From: Buchnera aphidicola (Aphis craccivora)
Lineage (GTDB): Bacteria; Pseudomonadota; Gammaproteobacteria; Enterobacterales; Enterobacteriaceae
DNA length: 64,000 nt
Assembly (NCBI RefSeq): GCF_005082145.1
Contig: NZ_CP034897.1
Location: 372,001-436,000, forward strand
Direction of reading: 5' to 3'
Position numbers and translations under genes: made by a program. Shown in pieces: positions 9,584-19,902 of this stretch. Below the pieces are notes generated by a model. It had not been told where the DNA came from, ran no database searches, and saw nothing but the letters and a program-made list of their open reading frames with translations. Numbering within the stretch: position 1 is the first letter of the stretch; each line of letters starts with the position of its first letter.

Positions 9584-10219
9584 ATGATAAAAAATAAATT
9601 TATTGTAATTGAAGGATTAGAAGGTGCAGGAAAAACACATGCATGTACTTGTATAAAAAAAATTCTAAAAAAAAATAATATTAAAAATGTTATATTAGTT
9701 CGACAACCTGGAAGTACACCTATAGCAGAAGAAATAAGAAAATTAATTACAACATATCATACTGAAAAAATCACAAAAGAAACAGAGCTTTTATTAGTAT
9801 ATGCAGCAAGAATACAATTAGTAAAAACAATTATTAAACCAGCATTAAATCGAGGAGATTGGGTTATTTCAGATCGTCATGATCTCTCTTCTTTAGCATA
9901 TCAAGGTGGAGGGCTAGGTATTAACAAAAATATTATTAATAAATTAAAAAATTTGTTATTAGGAGATTTTGCGCCAGATTTAACTCTATATTTAGATGTG
10001 ATACCTGAAATTGGTTTGCGAAGAGCATTAAAACGAAGTGCATTAGATAGAATAGAAAAAAGATCTTTGAAATTTTTTAGAAAAACAAGAAAAAGTTATT
10101 TAAATAATATAAAATCAGACAAAAAAATTATTAAAATTAATGCTAACTTAGATATTGATAATGTTACTCAAAATATTACAAAGCAACTATTACAATGGCT
10201 TCATAAACAATTTATATGA
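9584..10219 (+). CDS. tmk: Thymidylate kinase
   Basis: Tmk phosphorylates dTMP to dTDP. The 211-residue protein has the P-loop EGLEGAGKT near residues 10-18, the DRHD motif, AYQGGG, and a lid with arginines (ALDRIEKRS), the bacterial type II arrangement. The E. coli REPGGT motif reads RQPGST here, a substitution worth noting beside the substrate site. Its TGA stop overlaps the holB ATG as ATGA, so the two are translationally coupled. Confidence 0.96.
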   Translation: MIKNKFIVIEGLEGAGKTHACTCIKKILKKNNIKNVILVRQPGSTPIAEEIRKLITTYHTEKITKETELLLVYAARIQLVKTIIKPALNRGDWVISDRHDLSSLAYQGGGLGINKNIINKLKNLLLGDFAPDLTLYLDVIPEIGLRRALKRSALDRIEKRSLKFFRKTRKSYLNNIKSDKKIIKINANLDIDNVTQNITKQLLQWLHKQFI

Positions 10220-11199
10220 AACACTATCCTTGGCTAATAAATCCATATAAAATAATTATTCAAAAACATCAAGCAAAAAAAACACATCATGCATTTTTAA
10301 TAAAAACTATAAAAGGATTGAAAGTATTTACATTAATTTGGAATATTAGCAAATGGTTATTATGCAATAAAGTAAATGGAATAAAATGTTGCGAAAAATG
10401 TCATAGCTGTCAATTAATGACATCAGGAAATCATCCAGATTGGCATCAATATATTAAAAATAAAAATGAACTAGTTACTATTGATAACGTTCGCGAAATT
10501 AATGAAAAAATATTTAAATATCCGCAACAAGGGAAAAATAAAATAATATTTTTGTCTAATATTCAAAAACTAACAGAATCTGCAAAAAATGCACTATTAA
10601 AAACTTTAGAAGAACCGCCAAAAAAAACTTGGTTTTTTTTAATAGATTACAATAATATAATAATTAATTCTACACTGCATAGTCGTTGTTTAATATACAG
10701 ATTGTTTCCTCCCCAAGAAAAAAACAGTTTAATTTGGTTAAAAAATCAAAATTTATTCAATAAAACATTTAATGTAATTTCATTGCGTATTAATCAAGGC
10801 TCTCCAATATCTGCTAAAGAATTTATTAATAATGGACTTTGGGAGGAGAGAAAAAATTTATTTATATGTTTTTCGAAATCCATTAAAAATCAAAACCTAC
10901 TAAAAATGTTACCAATTTTATCTATAAATAACACTTTATTAAAAATAGATTGGATCTGTTTATTATTATTTGATGCTATACAAGTATATTTTAACGAAAA
11001 AAGAAAATTAACTAACTTTGATCAATCAGAATTAATTCAATTTTTTACTCAAAATTATAATTATTTTACTTTAAATCAAAGTATACAAAGCTGGAATAAA
11101 TGTCGATATAGATTATTAAATATACCTAGTATTAATAACGAATTATTATTATTAGAACAATTGCTTAAATGGGAAAAAGTTTTAGGTTTTATTGTTTAA
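10216..11199 (+). CDS. holB: DNA polymerase III delta' subunit
   Basis: Delta' is a structural subunit of the clamp loader that opens the beta clamp. The 327-residue protein begins MKHYPWLINPYK and keeps the zinc module cysteines (CCEKCHSCQL) and the TESAKNALLKTLEEPP segment of sensor-region proteins. It overlaps tmk by four bases and is followed by ycfH as in E. coli. It is more divergent than its neighbours, as usual for delta'. holC (chi) is absent from its expected place between pepA and valS. Confidence 0.95.
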   Translation: MKHYPWLINPYKIIIQKHQAKKTHHAFLIKTIKGLKVFTLIWNISKWLLCNKVNGIKCCEKCHSCQLMTSGNHPDWHQYIKNKNELVTIDNVREINEKIFKYPQQGKNKIIFLSNIQKLTESAKNALLKTLEEPPKKTWFFLIDYNNIIINSTLHSRCLIYRLFPPQEKNSLIWLKNQNLFNKTFNVISLRINQGSPISAKEFINNGLWEERKNLFICFSKSIKNQNLLKMLPILSINNTLLKIDWICLLLFDAIQVYFNEKRKLTNFDQSELIQFFTQNYNYFTLNQSIQSWNKCRYRLLNIPSINNELLLLEQLLKWEKVLGFIV

Positions 11200-11241
11200 T
11201 TTTAATATCTACATAATTGTTATATTAAAGAGATAAAAATT

Positions 11242-12018
11242 ATGTTTTTAATTGACTCTCATTGTCATCTCGACCAATTAAATTATAATAAATTTAATAA
11301 AAGTATAGAAGATATGTTAAAAAAATCAAATGAAAATTATGTGAAAAAATTTTTAACAGTATCTACTTCTATTAGCAATTTTTATAATATAAAAAAATTA
11401 TTTGATATATATAATAATATTTTTTATTCCTGTGGTGTACATCCTTTATATTGTCAAAAAGAAACAAAAAATTTTGAACAACAATTGAAAAAATCATCAA
11501 CAAACCCACGTGTTATTGCTCTAGGTGAAACAGGTTTAGATTATCATTACTCACTTGAAACAAAAAAAATACAACAATATTTTTTTCGAAAACATATACA
11601 AATTGCAATACAATTGAATAAACCTATTATAGTACATACAAGAAATGCTATACACGATACAATAAGAATATTAAAAGAAGAGAATGCAGAAAAATGCGGA
11701 GGTATAATACATTCTTTTACTGAAAATGATACAACAGCATTTCAATTTTTAGATCTAGGATTCTATATTTCCTTTTCTGGAATTATTACTTTTAAAAATT
11801 CAATTTTATTAAGAAAAACATTAAACAAAATACCATTAAAAAGTTTGTTAATTGAAACAGATTCTCCATATTTATCACCTGTCCCATATAGAGGCAAGGA
11901 AAATCAACCAGCATATTTACTTGATATAGCAAAACATATTTGTTTAATAAAAAAAATACATTTAGAAGAATTTGCTAAAATTATAAAAAACAATTTTTAT
12001 ACATTATTTAAATTTTAA
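11242..12018 (+). CDS. ycfH: TatD-family metal-dependent hydrolase YcfH
   Basis: This 258-residue protein belongs to the TatD family, which has deoxyribonuclease-type activity. It starts [11 protein letters not shown] with the HxH metal site and keeps [19 protein letters not shown], and [19 protein letters not shown]. Synteny (holB-ycfH-ptsG) identifies it as YcfH rather than another TatD paralogue. The physiological substrate is not established; DNA repair or quality-control roles have been proposed for the family. Confidence 0.94.
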   Translation: MFLIDSHCHLDQLNYNKFNKSIEDMLKKSNENYVKKFLTVSTSISNFYNIKKLFDIYNNIFYSCGVHPLYCQKETKNFEQQLKKSSTNPRVIALGETGLDYHYSLETKKIQQYFFRKHIQIAIQLNKPIIVHTRNAIHDTIRILKEENAEKCGGIIHSFTENDTTAFQFLDLGFYISFSGIITFKNSILLRKTLNKIPLKSLLIETDSPYLSPVPYRGKENQPAYLLDIAKHICLIKKIHLEEFAKIIKNNFYTLFKF

Positions 12019-12075
12019 AATAAAATATATTATTTAATTAATTTTATATTTTATATATACTTAGGAGTTTTTAAT

Positions 12076-13509
12076 ATGTTTAAAAATGTATTTTCAAACC
12101 TTCAAAAAATTGGAAAATCACTTATGTTGCCTGTTTCGGTATTGCCGATTGCAGGAATATTACTTGGTATAGGGTCTGCTCATTTTAGCTTAATACCAGA
12201 TACTATTTCTGAAATTATGGCTCAAACAGGAGGTTCTGTTTTTTCAAATATGCCATTAATTTTTGCAATTGGAGTAGCCTTAGGGTTTAGTAATAACGAT
12301 GGTGTAGCAGCGTTAGCCGCGGTTGTTGCATATAGTATTTTAATTAAAACATTATCTGTACTTGAACCAAGTATATTACAAAAAAATATTGAGATAATAC
12401 AAAATAAAAATTTTTCTGATATAGGAATATTAGGAGGAGTGATAGCAGGAGCTATTTCTGCATATATGTTTAATAAATTTTATAAAATTCAATTACCTGA
12501 ATATTTAGGATTTTTTGCAGGAAAAAGATTTGTTCCTATCATTTCAGGTTTATCTGCAATATTTATAGGATTAATTTTATCTTTTATTTGGCCGTCAGTT
12601 GCAAAAAAAATTCAAATATTTTCTCAATGGGCAGCTTACCAAAATCCAATTTTTGCGTTTTCTTTATATGGCTTAGTAGAAAGAGCATTAGTCCCATTTG
12701 GTTTGCATCACATATGGAATGTTCCATTTCAAATGCAAATTGGAGAATATACAAATTCTGTTGGACAAGTGTTTCATGGTGATATTGCAAGATATATGGC
12801 TGGAGACACTACGGCTGGAAATTTATCAGGTGGATTTATTTTTAAAATGTATGGTCTTCCAGGAGCTGCACTAGCAATTTGGCATACAGCAAAAAAAGAA
12901 AATAAAAATAAAATAGGTAGTATTATGGTTTCTGCTGCCTTAACAGCTTTCTTAACTGGAATTACAGAACCAATCGAATTTTCATTTATATTAGTTGCTC
13001 CAATATTATATATTGTTCATGCCTTTTTAGCAGGTTTATCTTTTCCATTATGTATCTTTTTAAATATGCGTGCTGGAACAAGTTTTTCTCATGGGTTTAT
13101 AGATTTTATAGTATTAAGTGGGCATAGTAATCAACTTTTTCTTTTCCCAATTGTTGGTATTTTATATGGTACTCTATATTATATTATATTTTATTTTTTA
13201 ATAGTTACATTAAACTTACAAACTCCAGGAAGAGAATATGATCACAATAATACTATTATAAAAAATAATATTGAAATAGCACCTTATATTATTAACGCTT
13301 TAGGAGGAAAAGAAAATATTAAAAATTTAGATGCTTGTATTACAAGATTGCGGATTACAGTATTAGAAATATCAAAAGTAAATAAAATTGCTTTAAAAGA
13401 CCTCGGGGCAGCTGGAATAGTAATATCAGGGTCAGGAATACAAGCTGTTTTTGGTACTAGATCTGAAAATATCAAAACAGCAATGGATGAATATATAAAA
13501 AAAGTATAA
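12076..13509 (+). CDS. ptsG: PTS glucose-specific transporter EIICB
   Basis: PtsG imports glucose and phosphorylates it during transport. At 477 residues it equals the E. coli length. The N-terminal IIC domain is a polytopic membrane channel with the [10 protein letters not shown] motif. The IIB domain carries the phosphorylated Cys421 in [12 protein letters not shown] good AGGAG site lies 8 bases before the ATG. A hairpin follows the stop. It depends on EI, HPr and EIIA encoded elsewhere, and is probably a main carbon-entry point in an endosymbiont fed host sugars. Confidence 0.97.
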   Translation: MFKNVFSNLQKIGKSLMLPVSVLPIAGILLGIGSAHFSLIPDTISEIMAQTGGSVFSNMPLIFAIGVALGFSNNDGVAALAAVVAYSILIKTLSVLEPSILQKNIEIIQNKNFSDIGILGGVIAGAISAYMFNKFYKIQLPEYLGFFAGKRFVPIISGLSAIFIGLILSFIWPSVAKKIQIFSQWAAYQNPIFAFSLYGLVERALVPFGLHHIWNVPFQMQIGEYTNSVGQVFHGDIARYMAGDTTAGNLSGGFIFKMYGLPGAALAIWHTAKKENKNKIGSIMVSAALTAFLTGITEPIEFSFILVAPILYIVHAFLAGLSFPLCIFLNMRAGTSFSHGFIDFIVLSGHSNQLFLFPIVGILYGTLYYIIFYFLIVTLNLQTPGREYDHNNTIIKNNIEIAPYIINALGGKENIKNLDACITRLRITVLEISKVNKIALKDLGAAGIVISGSGIQAVFGTRSENIKTAMDEYIKKV

Positions 13510-13514
13510 AACAG

Positions 13515-13538
13515 GGGTGAGTAAAGCTTCACTCGCCC
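13515..13538 (+). terminator. Hairpin after ptsG
   Basis: The inverted repeat GGGTGAGT (13515-13522) / ACTCGCCC (13531-13538) has one G-T pair and an 8-base loop. It is markedly GC-rich for this genome. There is no strong T-tract, so it may act as a weak terminator or protect the ptsG mRNA 3' end. Confidence 0.65.
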
Positions 13539-13588
13539 AATAATTAATATAATATGTTTTAAAAATATATGAGTAAAAACATTTTATT

Positions 13589-13933
13589 ATGAATAATCAT
13601 TTAATTTTTCAAAAAATCATAAGAAAAGAAATTTCATCAAATATTATATATCAAGATAAAATCGTAACTGCTTTTGATGATATAAACCCAAAAGCGCCTA
13701 TACATATATTAATTGTACCAAACTGTTTTATAAAAACAGCGAACGATATAAATAAAAAAAATAAAAATGTTATTGCACATATGTTTTATATTGCAATACA
13801 AATTGCAAAAGAAAAAAAAATTAGCGAAGATGGATATAAAATAATTGTTAATTGTAATGAAAACGGAGGGCAAGAAATACACTATTTACATATGCATTTA
13901 TTAGGCGGAACTAAACTAAAAACATTATATTAA
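13589..13933 (+). CDS. hinT: HIT-family purine nucleoside phosphoramidase HinT
   Basis: HinT hydrolyses adenosine phosphoramidates and aminoacyl-AMP. The 114-residue protein has the histidine triad [10 protein letters not shown] near the C-terminus, with the nucleophilic middle histidine, and the [17 protein letters not shown] core strand. It lies after ptsG and before lpoB, as in E. coli (ycfF). It is slightly shorter than the 119-residue E. coli protein. Confidence 0.95.
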   Translation: MNNHLIFQKIIRKEISSNIIYQDKIVTAFDDINPKAPIHILIVPNCFIKTANDINKKNKNVIAHMFYIAIQIAKEKKISEDGYKIIVNCNENGGQEIHYLHMHLLGGTKLKTLY

Positions 13934-13961
13934 AAATATAATTCTTTGAAAAGGTAATAAT

Positions 13962-14507
13962 TTGAGTAAAAATTTAATATTTTTTTTTATTTTTTTATTA
14001 TGTATTAATAGCTGTTCACTATTAAAAATAAAAAAAAGTTCTTTAAAAGAAAGTAATACCTCTACAGAAAATACAAATATTATTTTTTTAAATTTTAAAA
14101 ATGCTATTGAAAATATTACTTTAGAAATGTCTAATGATAAGAATATATTTTTTTCTAAAAAAATATCATTATACGTTAATATGTTGAGAAATGAAAGCAA
14201 TATTTTTTTAGAAAATAAAAAATTAACAAATGTTATAAAAAACCAAATTTTAAAAAAAATAAATGTATTTAATATCATCAATACTAATCAAATTAATCAA
14301 AGCAAAAAAGAATTAGGAATATCTAAAGATAATAATTTTTTGAATGCAAGCATTGCAATGTTATTAGCTCGAAATAATAATGCAACATACTATCTTGATA
14401 GTAGCGTTGTTGTTGATAATAAATCGCTAAAATTAAAAATTAAACTAATACTTGTAAAAACAGGAGAAATTATATTTTATAAAACAAAAAATCTTTGTTT
14501 TTTATAA
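13962..14507 (+). CDS. lpoB: Outer-membrane lipoprotein LpoB, activator of PBP1b
   Basis: LpoB spans the periplasm from the outer membrane and stimulates the peptidoglycan synthase PBP1b. The 181-residue product has a lipoprotein signal peptide with a cysteine in CINSCS near residue 18. Similarity to E. coli LpoB is low overall but clear near the end (LVKTGEIIFYKTK against LVQTGEIIWSGKG) and in QSKKELGISKDN. Position after hinT supports the call. The start is TTG at 13962, seven bases after AAAAGG. The proline-rich linker of E. coli LpoB is absent, which would fit a shorter reach across a thin periplasm. Confidence 0.8.
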   Translation: MSKNLIFFFIFLLCINSCSLLKIKKSSLKESNTSTENTNIIFLNFKNAIENITLEMSNDKNIFFSKKISLYVNMLRNESNIFLENKKLTNVIKNQILKKINVFNIINTNQINQSKKELGISKDNNFLNASIAMLLARNNNATYYLDSSVVVDNKSLKLKIKLILVKTGEIIFYKTKNLCFL

Positions 14508-14550
14508 AAAATATATTAATTATAAATTTTATTAAAACATTTAATAGAGC

Positions 14551-14642
14551 AGATCTTTCTACTAAAATTTATATTATAAAATATATATTTTAAATATTTA
14601 AATCAAAGATATATTTTACGATTATAAATAGTAGAAAGTTCT
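14551..14642. repeat. Long-range inverted repeat between lpoB and the porin gene
   Basis: The arms AGATCTTTCTACTA (14551-14564) and TAGTAGAAAGTTCT (14629-14642) are complementary except for one mismatch, separated by a 64-base A+T-rich loop. It lies downstream of both convergent genes. The loop is too large for a standard terminator; it could be the base of a structured 3' RNA element. Confidence 0.5.
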
Positions 14643-14707
14643 AACTCTTAATTTCTTATATTAAAATTTTTTAAAAAAATTAATTAAAAAATAACTGACT
14701 ATAAAAA

Positions 14708-15814
14708 TTAAAATTTATAAACTAGTCCAGCACCAATAATATTATCTGTAGAAATTTTATGTGTTTTAATAAAATCGTTTTCTTTCAACAAATTAATTTG
14801 ATAATTCATATAAGTTGAAATATTTTTATTGAATTCATAACGAGTTGAAATATTAATTTGTTTTGCTAAACCTAATTCACTTTTTTCAGGACTATTAATA
14901 TTATAACCTTTAGAATCTAAATAGCTTAAAGAAGGACGAAATCCAGATTTAAAACGATATTCTGCAACTGCTTCAATATTTTGTGTTTCATTTATATAAC
15001 TATCGCTATGAATATTATGAGGTGTTAGATTTCTTGCTGCACCATAAAAAGCAGCAATATATACTTTATCAGTATCATATTTAAAACCTAATCCATATGC
15101 ATTTACAGCTTCATTTTTTCCATGCTTATCTGTTGTAAGTTGAGGTCTTTTAGATGTAAAACAAGAACCAATAGCAGTCAATCCTGAATCACTTTCATAT
15201 TTTAAAGACGCACCCCAACCTGAATGATTTTTTTGGTTTTCACTTCTATTTTTAGTTTCATCTTGATATTGTAAAGCAAAACTAACTCCATTAACTAAAC
15301 CAAAAAAATTATCATTTCTATAAGTAAGTAAACTACTATTTCTGTTTACCATATAATTATCATTATATGCAAAAACACTATTATTTGTAATATATGGAAT
15401 ATGATTAGTTAAAGATTCTACATCATGAATAACACCATAATTTCTACCGTAATCTATAGATCCTAAATTACCATATTTCAAACCAGCATATCCTAAACGT
15501 ATAGAGCTAGGTTGTTGTTCATTCATTAATTCTTCAGGCATAAAAAAATCAGTTTTGTATTCAATTTTTGCATAACTAGAAAGTTTATTAGTAATATTAA
15601 TTTTTCCTGAAAATCCTAAAATAGCATTTGTATTATCTTCTTTTGAAGTAATTTTAGTAGATAAAAAACGATTAGAAAACGAATGATTAGGATTTATACT
15701 ACCATATAATTCTAACTTGTTACCATTTTTATTAAAAATTTCAGCAGCTGTAACTGCGCTACTAGTAGCAAATAATATTGGTATTAACATTGATAAAGAT
15801 TTTTTTTTGTTCAT
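14708..15814 (-). CDS. ompF: General outer-membrane porin (OmpF/OmpC type)
   Basis: This trimeric beta-barrel channel lets small solutes through the outer membrane. The 368-residue precursor has a signal peptide cleaved after AVTAA, giving AEIFNKNGNKLELYG, very close to mature OmpF. SIDYGRNYGVIHDVE and LTYRNDNFFGLVNGVSFALQYQ match strand regions, and it ends GAGLVYKF with the terminal phenylalanine needed for barrel assembly. The loop-3 eyelet motif PEFGGD of enterobacterial porins is not conserved (residues between HDVE and NRNSS are TNHIPYIT...). It sits beside asnS and pncB, the ompF position in E. coli; it could equally be labelled a general Buchnera porin. Confidence 0.9.
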   Translation of the reverse strand: MNKKKSLSMLIPILFATSSAVTAAEIFNKNGNKLELYGSINPNHSFSNRFLSTKITSKEDNTNAILGFSGKINITNKLSSYAKIEYKTDFFMPEELMNEQQPSSIRLGYAGLKYGNLGSIDYGRNYGVIHDVESLTNHIPYITNNSVFAYNDNYMVNRNSSLLTYRNDNFFGLVNGVSFALQYQDETKNRSENQKNHSGWGASLKYESDSGLTAIGSCFTSKRPQLTTDKHGKNEAVNAYGLGFKYDTDKVYIAAFYGAARNLTPHNIHSDSYINETQNIEAVAEYRFKSGFRPSLSYLDSKGYNINSPEKSELGLAKQINISTRYEFNKNISTYMNYQINLLKENDFIKTHKISTDNIIGAGLVYKF

Positions 15815-15889
15815 AATTTTTAGATTACCTTATTAGTAAATTTAATATAAATCAAAAATTATAAAAATAATTTGATATAAAAAATTTAT

Positions 15890-17290
15890 TTAAAAATGAG
15901 AGCTTTTAACAGTACGAGGAAATGGAATAATATCTCTTATATTAGAAACTCCAGTAATATAAGAAATAAATCGCTCAAAACCCATTCCAAAACCTGAATG
16001 TTGAACTGTACCATAACGTCTAAGATCTCGATACCACCAGTATTCTTCTTTTTTTAAACCTAACTCAGATAAACGCAAATCTAATATAGAAATACGTTCT
16101 TCACGTTGAGATCCACCTATTAATTCACCGATACCTGGAACTAAAAGATCCATTGCTGCAACAGTTTTTTTATCATCGTTTAATCTCATGTAAAATGCTT
16201 TTAATTCTTTAGGATAATCGGTTATTATTAAAGGTCTTTTAAAATGTCTTTCAACAAGATAGCGTTCATGCTCAGAATTTAAGTCCATTCCTGGAAAAAT
16301 ACCGTTATCAAATTTATTACAAGAATTTATTAAAATATTTATAGCATCAATATACTTTATACGAATAAAATCTAATAATAAAAACTTTTTAAGACGATTA
16401 ATTATATCACTATCAACATAATTTTTAAGAAATTTAATATCTTCAATACAATTTTTTAAAACATATTTACAAACATACTTTAACATCTCTTCTGAAAATT
16501 TAGATATTTCATATAAATTCAAAAAAGATGATTCAACTTCTAACATCCAAAATTCTGCTAAATGACGAATAGTATTTGAATTTTCAGCTCGAAAAGTTGG
16601 TCCAAAGGTGTATACTTTAGATACAGAGCAAGCATATGTTTCTAAATTAAGTTGTCCCGAAACAGTTAAAAAAGACTCTTTTCCAAAAAAATCCTTTTTA
16701 AAATCAACGGAACCATTATCTTTTTTAGGAATGTTTTTCATATTTAATGTTGAAACATTAAACATTTCTCCAGCACCTTCAGTATTAAGATTAGTAATAA
16801 TAGGTGTTGGAATCCAATAATAACCTTTTTCATGTAAAAATTTATGTAATAATTGGAATACATAATTTCGTATTCTTACTATCACTCCAATTAAATTTGT
16901 TCTTCCACGTAAATGTGCTACTTCTCGTAAATATTCTAAGCTGTGTTTTTTTGCAGAAATTGGATAAGTATCTGGATTTTCAATCCATCCTAATACTTGC
17001 ACTTCTGTTGCTTGAATCTCATATTTTTGTTTTCCACCTAAAGATAAAACAAGATTCCCTTTGATTAATACAGAACATCCAATAGTTAAACGAAGTATTT
17101 CTTTATAATAATTGTATAAAGTATTATTAGCAACAACTTGTATAGAATGAAAACATGATCCATCATACACTGTGATAAAAGAAAATCCAGATTTTGAACT
17201 TCTACGACTTCGAACCCATCCATATACAGTAATTAAATTATTTAACATAATGTTATTTTGATATATTTTTGATATCGATACTGTATTCAT
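15890..17290 (-). CDS. asnS: Asparaginyl-tRNA synthetase
   Basis: AsnRS charges tRNA-Asn. The 466-residue protein matches the E. coli length. It has an N-terminal OB-fold anticodon domain ([18 protein letters not shown]) and a class II catalytic core: motif 2 in [12 protein letters not shown] and motif 3 near the end ([13 protein letters not shown], followed by RDIIPFPR). An AGGGA site lies about 8 bases before the ATG. It is part of the minus-strand trio pncB-asnS-porin. Confidence 0.97.
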   Translation of the reverse strand: MNTVSISKIYQNNIMLNNLITVYGWVRSRRSSKSGFSFITVYDGSCFHSIQVVANNTLYNYYKEILRLTIGCSVLIKGNLVLSLGGKQKYEIQATEVQVLGWIENPDTYPISAKKHSLEYLREVAHLRGRTNLIGVIVRIRNYVFQLLHKFLHEKGYYWIPTPIITNLNTEGAGEMFNVSTLNMKNIPKKDNGSVDFKKDFFGKESFLTVSGQLNLETYACSVSKVYTFGPTFRAENSNTIRHLAEFWMLEVESSFLNLYEISKFSEEMLKYVCKYVLKNCIEDIKFLKNYVDSDIINRLKKFLLLDFIRIKYIDAINILINSCNKFDNGIFPGMDLNSEHERYLVERHFKRPLIITDYPKELKAFYMRLNDDKKTVAAMDLLVPGIGELIGGSQREERISILDLRLSELGLKKEEYWWYRDLRRYGTVQHSGFGMGFERFISYITGVSNIRDIIPFPRTVKSSHF

Positions 17291-17360
17291 AATTTTTTCC
17301 CTTATACCTTATTTCTATAAGAATATCTACAGAAAATAAGTTTTATCAAAATTAACAATA

Positions 17361-18563
17361 TTATTTTATATTTTTTAAAGGCAAATCAAATGCTTTAAAT
17401 AAAGACTTCATAAATTCTTTATCCAAACAAAATGTTTTACCAGGACTATCAGATATTTTTGCTACTGGTTTTCCATTGCATTTAACTAATTTAATTACAA
17501 TATTGAGTGGTTTCACATTTGGAATATCACAAGTTAACTGTGTTCCAATACCAAATATAACATTAATTTTTTTATTAAATTTTTTATATAAAGTTATAAT
17601 TTTTTTAAAATTTAAATTATCTGAAAATAATAACGTTTTAGTAGAAGGATCAATTCCTAAATTTTTATAATGTTTTAAAGCTTTTTCAGCCCACTGTATT
17701 GGATCACCTGAATCATGTCTAATGCCTTGATATGATTTAGATAAATATAAGTTAAAGTCACGTAAGAATGAATCCATTGTAATACAATCTGTTAATGCAA
17801 TGCTTAAGTGTTTGTTATATTGACATAACCATATTTTTAAAGCTAAAGATTGACTATATTTCAAATTAGAGCTAATTTGTTGATGTGCTTGAAACCATTC
17901 ATGCGCTTGAGTTCCCACTGGGGATAATTTCAAAATACGAGAAATATGATAATTACTTGATCCAATTAAAAAAGGAAATTGTTTTTTTAATCTTTTAACA
18001 ATAGAATATTGCACATCATATGAAAATCTACGTCTTGTTCCAAAATCGATAATTTTTAAACGAGATAAATCTAAATTTTTAGTATAATTAAAAAAATTTT
18101 TTAACTTTAAGTTTAAATAATCTACTGCAATATCTGGAGTAACTTCAGGATAATGATTTTTATGAAAAATTTCGCTAATTAAAGATAAAATAGGAACTTC
18201 CCATAAAATTACTTCTTTCCATAGCCCAGTAATCCGAATATGTAATTGACCATAATAATTCTTTACTTTTATTTGTGTCATATTATAACGAAAATTTTTT
18301 AACCAATGTAAATATTCTTTTTTAAAAAATGGAAAAGAATTCATATATATATATTCTTCATGACTTAAAGATAAAGATTGCATCATATTAATTTGATCTA
18401 ATAAAACATGTGAATAAGATCCTAAAATATTAGGACCTCTACAAATAAATTCTGCAACAACATCAACATTCTTATAACAAAAAAATACAGCTTGTTGCAT
18501 ATGAAGTTTGTATGCATCAGTATCTAGTAATGTTTTTACTATTGGATAATTATATTTTTTCAT
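17361..18563 (-). CDS. pncB: Nicotinate phosphoribosyltransferase
   Basis: PncB converts nicotinate, PRPP and ATP to nicotinate mononucleotide, a salvage route to NAD. The protein has 400 residues, as in E. coli. Diagnostic blocks are [16 protein letters not shown] at the start, [15 protein letters not shown] with the phosphorylated histidine, [18 protein letters not shown], and the C-terminal [19 protein letters not shown]. It suggests that NAD is built from host nicotinate. It lies upstream of asnS on the same strand. Confidence 0.97.
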   Translation of the reverse strand: MKKYNYPIVKTLLDTDAYKLHMQQAVFFCYKNVDVVAEFICRGPNILGSYSHVLLDQINMMQSLSLSHEEYIYMNSFPFFKKEYLHWLKNFRYNMTQIKVKNYYGQLHIRITGLWKEVILWEVPILSLISEIFHKNHYPEVTPDIAVDYLNLKLKNFFNYTKNLDLSRLKIIDFGTRRRFSYDVQYSIVKRLKKQFPFLIGSSNYHISRILKLSPVGTQAHEWFQAHQQISSNLKYSQSLALKIWLCQYNKHLSIALTDCITMDSFLRDFNLYLSKSYQGIRHDSGDPIQWAEKALKHYKNLGIDPSTKTLLFSDNLNFKKIITLYKKFNKKINVIFGIGTQLTCDIPNVKPLNIVIKLVKCNGKPVAKISDSPGKTFCLDKEFMKSLFKAFDLPLKNIK

Positions 18564-18832
18564 ATGTATCTATTTTTATAGTATTTTTTTATATTATGAT
18601 AATTAATATAATATTTTATATATAAAATTATCTATAAAATTTATATAAAAATATAACATAAATAAAAAAGTTATCAATTTTTGAAAAAAAATATATATTT
18701 ATTATAACTTAATAATAATATTAAATTTTAATGTTTATTAAAATTATAACAAAAACAATTATATTTTCTTATACATCAATAAAAAAATAGTGAAAATATA
18801 TATTTTATTTTAAAATTAAAAAAGGAATTATA
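18564..18832. other. Divergent pncB/pyrD intergenic region
   Basis: This 269-base A+T-rich spacer lies between divergent genes and must contain both promoters. I see no conserved RNA or open frame. An AAAGGA ribosome binding site precedes pyrD. Confidence 0.4.
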
Positions 18833-19843
18833 ATGTTTTACTATTTAATACGTAAACTTTTATTTTTAATAGATCCTGAAAAATCACATATATTGACATT
18901 AAAATGTCTGAATTCTCGATATATTCAAACACTAATGAATTTATTTTTAAAACCTATTCCATCAAAACCAATTAAATGTATGGGGTTAACATTTCCTAAT
19001 AAAATTGGTTTAGCAGCTGGCATGGATAAAAATGGAGAATACATAAATTTTTTTTCTAAATTAGGATTTGGTTTTATTGAATTAGGTACAGTTACACCAT
19101 TGCCTCAAATAGGAAATTCAAAACCAAGAATGTTTAGAATTATTTCAAAAGAAGCCATTATCAACAAAATGGGATTTAATAATCTTGGTATAGAAAATCT
19201 TATTTATAATATTCAGAAATCAAAATTTAAAGGTATCATTGGAGTAAATATAGGAAAAAACAAACATACTTCTATTGAAAATGCAATAAATGATTATTTA
19301 ATATGTATAGAAAAAATATATTGTTATACTCATTATATTACAATTAATATTTCTTCTCCTAATACAAAAAATTTAAGAAATTTACAATTTGGAGTATTAT
19401 TTAATAATTTATTAAAAAAAATCAAAATAAAACAAAAAGAAATGCATCAAAAATATTCAAAATACGTACCAATTGCAATTAAAATTTCACCAGATTTATC
19501 AAAAAATGAGATAATTTATATCTCTAACCAGTTAATTAAATTTAAAATAGATGCAGTTATTGCTACTAATACCACTTTAGATCATTCCTCAATATATAAA
19601 ATAAAAAAAAATCAAATGAAAGGAGGGTTAAGTGGTTTTCCTTTGCAAAAAAAAAGTAATGATGTAGTGTCTATGTTATATAAACAACTTAAAAAAACAA
19701 TTCCTATCATCGGTGTTGGAGGAATTAATTCTTTAAGTTCAGCAAAAGAAAAAATTAAATTAGGAGCTGAATTAATACAAATATATTCTGGGTTAATATA
19801 TCATGGTCCAAAATTAATTAGACAAATAATCAAACAATTATAA
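18833..19843 (+). CDS. pyrD: Dihydroorotate dehydrogenase (quinone)
   Basis: PyrD oxidises dihydroorotate to orotate, passing electrons to quinone at the inner membrane. The 336-residue class 2 enzyme equals the E. coli length. The N-terminal hydrophobic helices for membrane contact ([19 protein letters not shown]) are kept, as are [23 protein letters not shown], the catalytic-serine motif NISSPNT, and the FMN-phosphate loop GVGGINS. It supplies the pyrimidine pathway together with pyrB/pyrI in this window. Confidence 0.97.
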   Translation: MFYYLIRKLLFLIDPEKSHILTLKCLNSRYIQTLMNLFLKPIPSKPIKCMGLTFPNKIGLAAGMDKNGEYINFFSKLGFGFIELGTVTPLPQIGNSKPRMFRIISKEAIINKMGFNNLGIENLIYNIQKSKFKGIIGVNIGKNKHTSIENAINDYLICIEKIYCYTHYITINISSPNTKNLRNLQFGVLFNNLLKKIKIKQKEMHQKYSKYVPIAIKISPDLSKNEIIYISNQLIKFKIDAVIATNTTLDHSSIYKIKKNQMKGGLSGFPLQKKSNDVVSMLYKQLKKTIPIIGVGGINSLSSAKEKIKLGAELIQIYSGLIYHGPKLIRQIIKQL

Positions 19844-19902
19844 AACTTTTAAAAATTATATTTTTTAAAAAAATAATTTTACTCTATAAAGATACAAAAT
19901 AA

